From Molossus alvarezi (taxonomy: Eukaryota > Chordata > Mammalia > Chiroptera > Molossidae), in contig CM073891.1 in assembly GCA_037176705.1 (NCBI GenBank), positions 50,780,571 to 50,844,570 on the forward strand: DNA of 64,000 bases, given 5' to 3'. Of the stretch, positions 24,216-34,111 are shown one piece after another. The notes beneath the pieces were generated by a model that was not told the DNA's origin, made no database searches, and was given only the letters and a program-made list of their open reading frames with translations. The position numbers were made by a program, and so were the translations under genes. Position 1 is the stretch's first letter. The number at the start of each line of letters is the position of its first letter.

Positions 24216-24479
24216 TCCTAAGGGGACAGAAATCAGAAATCAGCATCCAAAGGAACATTGCCCAGAGTATAGAATGTCCAGGTCAAGGACACAACCTATA
24301 GCAAGGGATGCATCAACTTGTTCAAGCCTGTTGTCATTGAACACGTGAGTCACACAGCTGATTTACATTATTCTGATTCCAGGCTCATCTGATACTTTTT
24401 AATTTTAATTTGGCTTTCCATGTAGCATGAAAAAATGTACAATGGTTAGATGAAACAAGCATTTTGGACAGTCATCCAG

Positions 24480-24960
24480 GATGCCTTCTGTTACAAATGA
24501 ATAAGTGTAATTCAATTTGGCTCAAGAAAAAAAGGGAATTAATGGATTCGTGGAACATCAAGACAACAAACCATCTAGGCAGGTAGAGTAGCTATAAATC
24601 TGGGTAATGCAATCACTTAAAAGAAGGCATCAAGACTTGGGACTTGATCTGTCTACCCCTAGGCTCTGCTTTTATCTATATTGGCCTCATCTCAGGCAAA
24701 TTTCCTCTTGTGGTGACAAAAATATCCTCAGACAACAATAGTTTATATTCCACCAACTAGCATCTCTTTCCTGATAGTTTCAGACAAAGCCTCAGGATTG
24801 AAGACATGTTTGTCTCTCTTGGTTCATGTGTCCAATTACAGAACAAGGGTTTGTTTGTCTATGTCTCATCCAAATAACTTTTTAGTGGGTTTAGTTCTCC
24901 AAAGGAAAATGTAATTACTTCTACCAAAACCAGGATGAAAGTGATAGAATATAGCCAAAG
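24480..24960 (+). repeat. Ancient interspersed repeat, family not assigned
   Basis: TTGGCTCAAGAAAAAAAGGG followed by AATTAATGGATTCGTGGAAC, GCCTCATCTCAGGCAAATTT, CTCTTTCCTGATAGTTTC and CTCCAAAGGAAAATGTAATT keeps the order of a widespread old mammalian repeat whose name I cannot recall safely. Confidence 0.4.
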
Positions 24961-25129
24961 ACAGCACCTGTCCCCTGCAACACCATAATGTCATGTTTAT
25001 TATAATTAATAAAACATTATTTTGCATTATCAACATCAATCTCTATAAGTTTGATTAACATGAGTATAAATATGATAAATGCAACTACATTATAGGATAC
25101 TACCAATATAAGTTGTCCAAATGTATTGG

Positions 25130-25600
25130 TCACCTCTTGTGCTCCATCTTCAATTTTCTCAGTCTCTGCCCCACCCCTGTTCTTCAATCCTTGTTTCTTT
25201 GGCTACATTCTCTCTCTCTTGCTTTCTGTCCTGCAGCTTCTCTGATAAGGCTTGTGAGATCCTACCGGTCACTTCACATACACAAACCTGGAAAATAAGG
25301 ACTTAATGCCCTGTGGGCAATCCTTGATCAGTGGAACAGGAGAGCCTGTGGATAAATACTCTCCTCCTTTGTCCCTGAAGTGGACAGTTCTTAGTAGCCC
25401 TGTGGGACTCAGCCTCTACTGCCCACATGGTAATGAGCTCACTAGCACACCTTTGATGTGATTGGCTTTCTCCTCTCCAGTTTCTACTTTTTCTACTTCC
25501 CCACTTTTGTTCCCTGGGATCATGTCCTCAAATAAACTCCCTGTACAAAAGTCATTGTCTTAACTTGTGTTCTCTGGGGGGCAAAAGACCAAGATAGGCC
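25130..25600 (+). repeat. LTR-like remnant
   Basis: The end TCCCTGGGATCATGTCCTCA then AATAAACTCCCTGTACAAAA followed by TTCTCTGGGGGG resembles the poly(A)-signal end of an old mammalian LTR. The 5' limit and family are unsure. Confidence 0.38.
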
Positions 25601-25629
25601 CTGTGTTAAATTCTGTAGCAAGGCTTCAC

Positions 25630-25735
25630 AGAAACGATATGTAGTTAGCATTTATTCAGCAATGCATAGTGCCAGACTCTAACCAAGCACTTTCTATGAT
25701 ATATAACTGTTGTCATAAGAACATCTAAACCTTAG
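25630..25735 (-). repeat. Short MIR/L2-type 3' remnant (minus strand)
   Basis: TTAGCATTTATTCAGCAATG then GTGCCAGACTCTAACCAAGC resembles the reverse of a MIR 3' end. Confidence 0.4.
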
Positions 25736-25739
25736 AGAA

Positions 25740-26150
25740 GTTTTATAAAAATTTATTTGAGCCAAAAAGGGGCAACATCTCAACAGACTGAGATAAATTC
25801 TTAGAAGAATAACAGTGTGCAGTTTCTTTTATGCATTTAAAATTAAGGAGGACACAAAAGGAAGATTACATTGAGGTGGAAGAAGCAAAGTGGGGGTTAG
25901 ATTACAAGATAATTATCAAGATTCAGTGTTCTTTTGAGGGTGGGTATGCTTATTTCATAAGGTGTTTTAACTAGATGCACAGAAACAATGGACAGGTCTT
26001 ACGGCAAAGATAAACCTTTTACTGAAGAAGCTATATTCCTAGGGTGTGACTACCCACCATGACCTACCCAGTTAGAAATTTATGATCATATCACATTGCA
26101 AGGTTACTTTCCATTAACCCCCCCCCCCCCATATAACCACATTTAAAATT
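25740..26150 (-). repeat. LTR-like repeat, copy A
   Basis: The complement carries GGCTCAAATAAATTT (AATAAA, complement of 25752-25757). In order it shares AAAGCAAAGTG..., GGTGGGTA(T/C), A(G)ACAATGGACAGG and GG(T)TACTTTCCAT with copy B at 26530-27000. No coding sequence. Probably an old LTR, but the family is not assigned. Confidence 0.42.
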
Positions 26151-26175
26151 CAAAACAACCCTTTAAGAAAGATCA

Positions 26176-26368
26176 GAGGAATAGGGGTTGGCAGGGGTGG
26201 GAAGAGATAAACCAAAGAACTTACATGCATATATGTATAACCAATGGACACAGACATCAAGGTGGGGAAAGTAGGAGGGAGGTGGGAGTGGGAAGGAGGG
26301 TGTCAATGAGGGGAATAAGGGGTCATCTGTAAAACTTTCAACAATAATAAATTGAATAAGTAAATAAA
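26176..26368 (+). mobile_element. LINE-1 3' UTR fragment
   Basis: GGCAGGGGTGGGAAGAGATA, AACCAAAGAACTTACATGCA, TAACCAATGGACA, the G-rich run and GGTGTCAATGAGGGG, then TCATCTGTAAAAC and an A/T-rich tail. This is the same 3' UTR as in the L1s ending at 20440, 34366 and 35600. No ORF2 sequence remains. Confidence 0.85.
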
Positions 26369-26529
26369 ACAGATACCATTTTTCCCATGGTAAAGATAGA
26401 ACACTACAGTTTAGGGAGCATTGTATTCATGAGTGCTGTTGTCAAAATTTCCATGGCAACATGGAAAGGGTGAGAGACTTAAAAACTCAGTTTCTAGTTC
26501 TCTCTGTTCCCTTCATTTATACCTATAGA

Positions 26530-27000
26530 GAATTTTTGTGAGTTTATTTGAGCCAAACTGCCAACAATTTCCAGGAAGCAAAATCTCAATTGAGATAATG
26601 TTTCAGAGAAGGGCACTTGTGCACCTTCTTTTATACATTACAATAAAAAGAGGAGGCATACGTGGGTTAAATGAAATCCACTGGTGATAGAGTAGGGACG
26701 CGAGAGAAAGCAAAGTGAGGACATCTCTGGGACTGAATAAAAATAAATGATAAATACATGCATCTTTTACATAGGTGGGTACAGGACAGTTAAAAGTTAG
26801 CAACATAATAACAATAACCATGAGAAGGTCTCCACTCTAAGGGGTCTGGAAAAAACAATAGACAGGCTTAGATAAGGTAAATATTGACAAGAAAGATTTT
26901 AGACTAGGACATGGCTACTTTCCATAAACCGCTTTTAGTTAAAAAGTTTTTAAAATTTCAGACCATCCTTTGTGGTTACTTTAGGTCTCTGAGTTTGCAA
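26530..27000 (-). repeat. LTR-like repeat, copy B
   Basis: The complement reads AGTTTGGCTCAAATAAACTC (AATAAA, complement of 26543-26548). The order of shared words with copy A (25740-26150) points to two diverged copies of one repeat in the same orientation, now about 380 bp apart with an L1 3' end between them. The text continues to about 27120. Confidence 0.42.
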
Positions 27001-28017
27001 GGCCACCAAACATGCTTCCCCTGAGCTTATCAGGTTAGCATGAGGCCCTGTTTCATCCACACTTCACACTGCTGCATTTCAGAGGGTGGAGACTCTACCA
27101 GTCTGAGTGCCACTAAGAACAGAAGGAACAGATTCAAATCCCTAGCCAATCTGCTATGGACATACAGCATGAGATGGAATAAGTCTTCACTTTTTAAAAC
27201 TACTTTACATTTGTAGATATTTTTGTCACTTAAATCTAACTTAGATTCTCCTGACTAGAATGTGGATTTGAACACAAGCAATCTGAACTCTTTTAATAAT
27301 AATGTAATTCTCACAGGCCTTGAACTAGACATGGCAAAGTAGATCAAACTTGAGTAGCAAAATAAGAGTTGAAAACTTTCCAAAACAAACAAACAAAAAT
27401 ACAGCACTAAACCCAAATCAGGAATGTTCCTGGCAAGAGTAGAGTTCTGCAGGTTGATGATCCAGGTGGAGCCAAACGTTTGTTCAGGGGAGTAACCTGA
27501 GTTATGCTCATTGAGATAGGCTTGGAGCCAAAAGAGGGAGGATTTTAGATGTCAGTCTAAAATTAGGAATTAATGTAAAGCTATTAAAATTGTTCAAGTT
27601 AAGAAAAATTGTAGGTATTATAAAATTAATGAATTTATATGTGTGAGACATGATTCCAGAGTATCTGAGGAAGACCCATTTGGCTCTAATATAGAAGTCA
27701 AAGAAGGTGAGAGTAGCAATAAGGTCAATGAGGAAGTCTAGGAATGAAGTCTACAATATGGTCATAAGAATGGGACAGAACTATTTTGAAGAGAAACATA
27801 ATGTCACTTTCTACTAAGTGACTATGGAAGAATAAAGAAGGCCAAAAATTATAGATATTTTAAGAGACAAGTTTGTATGGCTAGAAGTAAGGTAAGGTTA
27901 CCATTATTACAAAAAATCAGGAACCCAAAGGAGGATAATAGGGTATGAAAAAGGAAATGTCTTGAAAATTTTCAACTGGAGCTTATAAGTAGATATTTAG
28001 AATTTTGTTAGTTTTTT
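27001..28017. other. Unassigned AT-rich sequence
   Basis: No gene recognised. A MIR-like scrap (GTGGATTTGAACACAAGCAA) is at about 27262-27282; otherwise nothing clear. Part may be old L2. Confidence 0.4.
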
Positions 28018-28078
28018 GACACAGTGCCTGGCTTTTGTAAGTCATATATAAATGTTATTTGAATGAGTGAACTAAGAA
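28018..28078 (+). repeat. L2 3' end remnant
   Basis: ACACAGTGCCTGGCTTTTGT then ATAAATGTTATTTGAATGAG matches the L2 3' terminus (cagtgcctggca ... caataaatgtttgttgaatgaa). Confidence 0.65.
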
Positions 28079-29165
28079 CAACTTAGTTCTAGAATACTTA
28101 GAACTAATAACAATTAAGTAACTTCTTTAAGCGAGAACAATTTTCCCCCCCATAAATTCTAAAAGTATGAAATATTGTTACTGGCAACCAAGTATGTTAC
28201 TGGCGAGATGACAGGACTTCTGTTCTTTGTCTTCTTAAAGGAAAGATTTCAATCAAGAGACAAAGTCTAGGAAAGCAAGCAAGAATGTTTTGACTGCAGC
28301 AAAAACACACTTAGGACAGTGAAACAAGGAAGGACTTAGAAGAAGCAACAGCAGAGCCCATGCTGGGCTGCTCTGGCTCACTGGAAAGTCAGAGAAAAGG
28401 GGGCCTTGGGGACAGGTTCAGGGGGTGAGCCCCAGAAGAGTTGCTGCTGCCCATTGCTCCCCTGGTTGCAAGTTTCCTAGAGTCCCTTAGAGTTTAGGGG
28501 ATACATGCCTGTGGGGGAAGGAGAGGGGAATGGCATGGTGTGCTCCAGGGCTGGGCAGTTAAGGGAGGTCTTAGAAGAGGAGCAATAGAATATTTATCAT
28601 CTTATGCTGATGTACCAAAATGAGATTTATTCTCTTAATTTGTCTTTACTTGGGTGTGGTTGGCAAATGGCACTAATTAGATTTCTATTATCTGTCTCCC
28701 TGAGTAGGTTGGAGGAGTTAAGGAGGAGAAGTGCAAACCATTTACTCTTAAGTGACCTTGGTTTAGGGAAGATAGGATTTACTAGGTGGCTGCAAACTGC
28801 TATTTAACTATCTGTCTTAGTTTCCTACTTTGCTTGTCCTGGAATTTTCCTATCTTCTTACTGTCTGATAACAATATGATGTATACTGTTAATAGTTGAA
28901 CAGAAATTGCTAGATTTACATAATTTCTAATGTTTGTCTCTAATTCCTAGTTTTAGGTTAGCACAACATAGGTCTAAATCATTGAAAATGAGAAACCCAA
29001 AAAGAAGCTTTATTTTTTACCAAGTCAACTATAATAGAACCTAAAATTATAATACTTTGCTTTTAAAATTCTCTTATATAAGTGTTCCATTTATTTTCTT
29101 GTTATTTTATATTTAAACACACCATTTTTTTCTTCAGGTTTTATGTAAGGAAATAATTCTGTTTA
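28079..29165. other. Unassigned sequence with one GC-rich patch
   Basis: 28330-28570 is richer in G and C than its flanks and may be an old LTR. Neither ends nor signals are clear, so it is left unassigned. Nothing coding is recognised. Confidence 0.4.
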
Positions 29166-29187
29166 TACTTGAGCTGTGTGTGTGTGT

Positions 29188-29227
<40 letters not shown>

Positions 29228-29318
29228 TACATGACCTTAGTGGGAACTGAACCCGGGACTCTCTGGTCACAGGCTGATGCTCAACAGCTGAGCCAAACTG
29301 GCCAGGGCTACTTGAGCT
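29166..29318 (-). mobile_element. Head-only SINE with (TG)n tail and 10-bp duplication
   Basis: TACTTGAGCT is repeated at 29166-29175 and 29309-29318. On the minus strand a VES head (CCCTGGCCAGTTTGGCTCAG, box-B-like GGGTTCAGTTCCC) runs to AAGGTCATGTACC and then directly into (CA)n. The normal body (second box, CT-rich stretch, GTCCTC tail) is missing. The break is at the same place as at 43685-43787 and 57062-57160. Confidence 0.85.
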
Positions 29319-29854
29319 CTTGTATAGTCTTAAAGGGCTAAAATTTTTAATAGTGGAAATGAACAGGGTAGCAAAGAATGGAGTACCATTATACTAGAGA
29401 TAGTGATGTAGTCTTAAAACAAGAACTCTTGTTGGCAACCAGCAACTAAAGCTCAACCTATACTCCTTTGCTTCTTTATTATTCTATGAATGGGCATCAA
29501 ATTTTCTTCCCATTAATCAAATGTGTTGCTCAAGTCTGGAGATTGGCTTAATAGATCTCTCCAGGATCTCTTCACTTTTGTCCTCAGGGGGGAATAGTTG
29601 TGCTCTGCTCCTGCCCAAATAGTTTCCCATTAACCTTTGCTGGAAAACAGCAATTTGAATCAGATGAATTCAGTGATCTTAGATAAACAGTTTTAAAAAA
29701 CTGGTAAAAACATTATCTACTCTATCTTCCACACTCTAAATAGGTATTTACTTCAGTTTTTGTCACTGTTACATCTTGAATTTTACAATGGAGTTGAGAG
29801 AAAAGGCATATCCTTTATGCCTTGTAATATGTCAAGTAGTACCTGCAGTTTAAT

Positions 29855-30075
29855 TAAATGCCAAAGTAACATGGTGAACTGGAAACACACTAGGTGGAGT
29901 CCTGAGACCTGGATTCTAGGTCTTCCTCTGCCATACCTAAGTCACTGTGGGTAAGCCATAAAGATTACCTAATCTGTCTGGCAGTGAATTCCTTTACTTG
30001 AAAATTCAGAGGTTAAGTGATCCTGTATATGTCTTCCTATGAAAAGTGCTGAAGATAATTTTAGATTTTTGATTT
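29855..30075 (+). repeat. MIR-type remnant
   Basis: GAGACCTGGATTCTAGGTCT, CCATACCTAAGTCACTGTGG, TACCTAATCTGTCTGGCAGT and CAGAGGTTAAGTGATCCTG follow the order of a MIR-like SINE (tRNA box B, conserved core, 3' part). Confidence 0.5.
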
Positions 30076-30144
30076 CTGTCAATGTGTAAAATTTGTGATA
30101 GATTTTGAGTCCTTGTTCAAGCTGCAAATTATTAAATAAGAAAT

Positions 30145-30198
30145 ATAAAATAGGCCCTGGCCTGTGTGGGTAAGTGGGTTGGAGCATCATAAAATAGG
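30145..30198 (+). mobile_element. 34-bp SINE head stub between 10-bp repeats
   Basis: ATAAAATAGG occurs at 30145-30154 and 30189-30198. The 34 bases between are the first part of a VES head (CCCTGGCCTGTGTGGGTAAG ... GAGCATC) and nothing else. L1 5' UTR sequence starts directly after. It could be an abortive SINE insertion or a chimeric 5' junction made when the L1 inserted. Confidence 0.6.
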
Positions 30199-31459
30199 AG
30201 GATCTCCCCTGCCATTTTGGAGGATCCTCAGTCTTCCCTGGGAGGAAGAAATGGAGAGCAGCTGGGGCCCAGTGACCTGAGTCCACTAGAGGGCCCTGCA
30301 CCATCCGTCCAGTGGACTCAGCTGTGTTGGCAGCAGTAGCCCCACCTCCAACATTGTCAGAGCACAGCCAGCCCAGGCCCCAGGCCCACAGCAATGCAGA
30401 AGCCCACCCAGGCTCAAGGCAGCTTGCCCAAGCCTGCGGGGTGGGGGGAGGGGGAGGGGACATTAGCACTAGCTTGGGAGCCCTGCACCTTCCCCCACAG
30501 CAACAGTGACTGGGCAAGAGTAGAGCCCCACCCCCAACAGGCATTAGTGGCTCAGTCTGGCAGTGGAAACCATCCCCAGCAGCATCAGCAAAGACTGATC
30601 AAGAGTGTTGCAACAGACCAAGCAGCAGGGCTAGGGCAGCTGAGAGCTGCCCCTGACAACTGCAGCAGCAGAGTTGGAGTGAAGCCCCTCACCCCAGCAG
30701 CAGCAAAATCCCAGGTGCAGAGCATTCTCAGCCCCCAATAGCAGTAAAGGATTGGGACCTGAGAGCACCCCCTGGCAGCAGCAGGAGCACCATCAGTAGC
30801 AGAGCAAACGGGAGCTGACACTCACTCCCAGCAGCTACGGATCAGGAGCTGAGCCCCACCAGGCAGCAAGGTCCCCCAAGAGTATAACAGCAAGACCCAC
30901 ATACCCCAGCAGTGTACCAGAGAAATACATGAACTCCAGAAGTGCATCAGTGGAACCCACCAACCCCAGCAGCGTACCAACAAAACCCATGAACCCCAGC
31001 AGGCACCAGCTGGACTCACATGCCCCAGCAGCATACCATAGGGACCCACGAACTCCATCAGTGTGCCAATGGAACCCACATACCCCAACAGTATCCTAGT
31101 TGAACCCCATACACCTCAGAAACATACCAGTGGGTCCCCCAAATCCCAGCAGGGCACCAGATGAACCCACACACTGCCTCCTGGCAGCAGCAGCACATAG
31201 CGACAGCTAAGACCCATCCCCAGTAGCAGCAGCAGAAACTGATCAAGAACAGTGCCCCAGCCCTAGCAGCAGTGAGTCTCAGGGAGCTGAGACCTGCATG
31301 ACAGACCAACTCAAGCCTCTAGCTGTCAACCCTCCAGGACCCACAGCAGACAAGAGCAGCCATACACCAAAACAGGCTGGGAAGCACAGCAGCCTTAATT
31401 GATACACACTGACCTGCCTACACATTCCAACATCCCTCACCGAGATTTAGATTGCCAAA
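30199..31459 (+). promoter_or_regulatory. L1 5' UTR, GC- and CAG-rich, with 30-bp tandem array
   Basis: It lies directly upstream of ORF1, where an L1 carries its internal promoter. Base composition differs sharply from the AT-rich surroundings: rich in C, A and G with many CAGCAG words. 30300-30890 contains loose repeats of about 50 bp around CCCCAGCAGCAGCA and GGAGCTGAG. 30894-31172 is a clearer array with a period near 30. Transcription start sites cannot be read from the sequence. Confidence 0.75.
30894..31172 (+). repeat. Tandem array, about 30-bp unit, 9 copies, in L1 5' UTR
   Basis: Successive units of 29-32 bp share the pattern ACCCACAAACCCCAGCAG followed by YGTACCAGTGGA, with substitutions and 1-2 base length changes. 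Seen as GACCCACATACCCCAGCAG, ACCCACCAACCCCAGCAG, ACCCATGAACCCCAGCAG, AACCCACATACCCCAACAG and so on. Because the period is close to 10 codons, the complement shows a protein-like repeat (Cys-Trp-Gly every 10 residues), which is a by-product. Confidence 0.85.
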
Positions 31460-32292
31460 ATGATGACTGAAAAAAACAACACCCAAATAAAAAATTTTAA
31501 AAAATCACCAGAAATAGAACTACAGGAACTAGAAGAAAGCAATTTGTCAGATGAAGAATTCAAAGCAATGATTATAAGGGTGCTCAAACAATTTGGTGAG
31601 AATTGCAAGCAACTTCATAAAAATTATGAAGAGCTCACTGGGAACTACTTTAGCTTAAGAAAAGAGGTAGAAGTAGCACAAAAAGAGGTAGAAGCTATAT
31701 TTAAAAATCAAGAGGAAATAAAAAATGACATAGCTATTATGAAGAATACCTTAGAAGTATTCAATAGTAGATTAAAAGAAGCTGAAGACCAAATCAGTGA
31801 CTCAGAAGACAAGGTAGAGAAAAACACCCAAAAAGAGCAGCAAATGGAAAAAAGTTTAAAAAGCAGGAGAAGAGTTTAAGGGAGCTGTGGGATAATACAA
31901 ACTGTAACAACATCCACATAGGAGTACCAGAAGGAGAAGAATCAAAGAAAGGAATAGAAAATCTGTTTGAAGAAATAGTGGCAGAAAACTTTCCTAAACT
32001 GGTGAAGGAAAAAGTCACACAAGTCCAGGAAACACAACGAGTCCCAAGCAAGATGAACCCCAGAAGACCCACAGGTAGACACATCATAATAAAAATGACA
32101 AACATTAAAGACAAAGACAGAATCTTAAGGAAGCAAGAGAGAACTCCCATTAGACTGTCAGCTGATTTCTCAGTAGAAATGCTGCAGACCAGAAGGGAGT
32201 GGCATGAAGTATACAAAGTAATGCAAGGCAAGGGTCTGAACCCAAGACTACTCTATCCAGCAAGGCTATCATTCAAATTGAACGAGAAATAA
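31460..32292 (+). pseudogene. L1 ORF1 (RNA-binding chaperone), full span, frameshifted
   Basis: L1 ORF1p is the trimeric RNA-binding protein that packages L1 RNA. The first open part (31460-31879, 139 codons) begins MMTEKNNTQIKNFKK and is rich in heptad-like Glu/Lys/Leu text (ELQELEESNLSDEEF, YFSLRKEVEVAQKEVEAIF), the coiled-coil half. One A is missing from the A run near 31857-31862, which ends this frame in SRRRV-stop. In the next frame the sequence goes on without loss: LRELWDNTN, GVPEGEESKKGIENLFEE, then the RRM-type part GRHIIIKMTNIKDKDRILR and the C-terminal domain IRLSADFSVEMLQTRREW and NPRLLYPARLSFKLN. A lost G near 32283 gives an early stop at 32292; the family's usual C-terminal extension follows in another frame to about 32400. 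Apart from these small indels ORF1 is nearly complete. Confidence 0.92.
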
Positions 32293-32427
32293 AGAGTTTC
32301 ATGGATAAAAAAAAAGCTAAAGGAATTTACCACCACCAAACCAGCACTGCAAGAAATGCTGAAAGGACTGTTGGAAGAAGAAGAAGAAACAGAGAGAGAG
32401 AAAGAGGAACACGAGCATAAAATAAAA

Positions 32428-32563
32428 ATGGCAACTAATAACTATCTACCAATAATACCTGAAATGTAAATGGCTTAAATGCTCCAATCAAAAGACATAG
32501 GGTCACTGATTGGATAAGAAAGCATGACCCATATATATGCTATCTACAAGAAACTCACCTCAC
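32428..32563 (+). pseudogene. L1 ORF2 N-terminal stub (start of endonuclease domain)
   Basis: An ATG at 32428 opens MATNNYLPII, and after a 1-base loss the text goes on as NVNGLNAPIKRHRVTDWIRK, then HDPYICYLQETHLT. This is the conserved beginning of the L1 endonuclease, including the Asn of NVNG and the Glu of QETHL that take part in catalysis in the family. Only about 45 codons remain. A TGA codon is also in place of the residue before NVNG. After QETHLT the sequence jumps to the post-RT region, so the rest of the endonuclease fold is absent. Confidence 0.88.
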
Positions 32564-32564
32564 T

Positions 32565-34111
32565 CATCCCATTTACCATCATGGCAAAACATTAAGATAC
32601 CTAGGAATAAACTTAAGCAAAGAAATAAAGGACCTATTCGCAGAAAACTACAGATCATTGAAAAAAGAAATAGAGGAAGAAATAAAAAAGTAGAAGCACA
32701 TATGTTGTTCAGAGATTGGAAGAATTAACATCATTAAAATGTCCATATTAACCAAAGCAATCTATAAACTCAATGAAATCCCCATCAAAATAACAATGAC
32801 ATACTTCATAGAACTAGAACAAATACTTCAAAAGTCCATATGGAACCAAAATAGACCTCGAATAGCCACAGCAATCTTGAAAAAAAAGAACAAAGTGGGA
32901 GGGATTACAATACCAGATTTCAGGTTATACTACAAAGCCACTGTAATCAAAACAGCCTGGTACTGTCACAAGAACAGGCATATAGATCAGTGGAACAGAT
33001 CACAGAACCCAGAAATAGACCCAAGGCAATATGCTCAATTAATATTTGACAAAGGTGGCAAGAGCATACAGTGGAGTAAAGTCAGCCTCTTTAATAAATG
33101 GTGTTGGGAAAATTGGACAGCTATACTAGACCATCAACTTACACCCTACACAAGAATAAACTCAAAATGGATAAAAGACTTAAATGTGACTCATGAATCC
33201 ATAAAAATTCTAGAAGAAAATGTAGGCAACAAAATTTCAGACATAATACGCAACAGAATTTTCACTGATACATCACCTAAGGCAAGGGAAACAAAGGAGA
33301 AAATGAACACAAGGGAGTACATCAAACTAAAAAGCTTCTGCACAGCAAAAGATACAATCATCAAAATGAAAAGGCAACCCACTGTATGGGAGAGCATAAT
33401 TGACAATGATATATCAGAGAAGGGGTTAATTTCCAAAACATGTAGGGTACTCATACAACTCAACAAAAGGAAGACAAAGAACCCAATTAAAAAATGGGCA
33501 GTGGAACTAAATAGACACCTCTCCAAACAGGACATACAAATGGCCAAGAGACATATGAAGAAATGCTCAACCTCACTAATCATCAGAGAGATGCAAATGA
33601 AAACAACAATGAGTTATCACCTCACACCTGTCAAAATGGCCACCATCAATAAATTATCAAACAACAAGTGTTGACGAGGGTGTGGAGAAAAGAGGACTCT
33701 AGTACACTGCTGGTGGGAATGCAGACTGGTGCAGACACTATGGAAAATAATATAGTGTTACCTAAAAAAGTTAAAAATTGAATTGCCATTTGACCCAGTG
33801 ATCCCACTTCTAGGAATATACCCTAAGTAGCCTGAAACACCAGTCAGAAAGAATATAAGTACTCCCATGTGTTCATAGCAGCACTATTTACAATAGCTAA
33901 GATCTGGAAACAGCCCAAGTGTCCATCAGTAGACGAATGGATAAAAAAGAAGTGGTACATATACACAATGGAGTACTATGCAGCTGTAAGAAAGAAAGGT
34001 CATTTATCCTTTGAGACGACATGGAGGAACCTGGAAAGTATTATCCTAAGCAAAACTAGCCCAACAGAAAAAGACAAGTATCATATGATCTCACTTATTT
34101 GTGGAATGTAA
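32565..34111 (+). pseudogene. L1 ORF2 C-terminal half (post-RT thumb-side and Cys-rich region)
   Basis: It starts with PFTIMAK and then, one frame on, LRYLGINLSKEIKDLF, the region that follows the RT palm in full L1 proteins. The 311-codon open part (32739-33674) contains [84 protein letters not shown] and [19 protein letters not shown] (33672-33674) replaces a Trp codon in the Cys-Trp motif, TAG stands at 33828-33830, and one extra base lies near 33872. The last piece (33869-34111) reads MFIAALFTIAKIWKQPKC ... YIYTMEYYAAV. No YADD-type RT motif occurs anywhere in the element. Confidence 0.92.

Noticed and set aside
23954..24301. 115-codon Lys/Glu/Arg-rich frame, coiled-coil-like
   Set aside because: It is a translation of the GA/GAAA microsatellite; no start context or conserved domain.
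29969..30544. 191-codon minus-strand frame as a host gene
   Set aside because: It spans the antisense of an L1 5' UTR, the SINE stub and a MIR. Kept only as a possible ORF0-like curiosity.
30822..31088. Trp/Cys/Gly-rich repeat protein on the minus strand
   Set aside because: The periodicity is that of the 30-bp DNA array; no independent evidence of coding.
30894..31172. CRISPR-like array
   Set aside because: Units are contiguous diverged tandem repeats without spacers, inside a mammalian L1.
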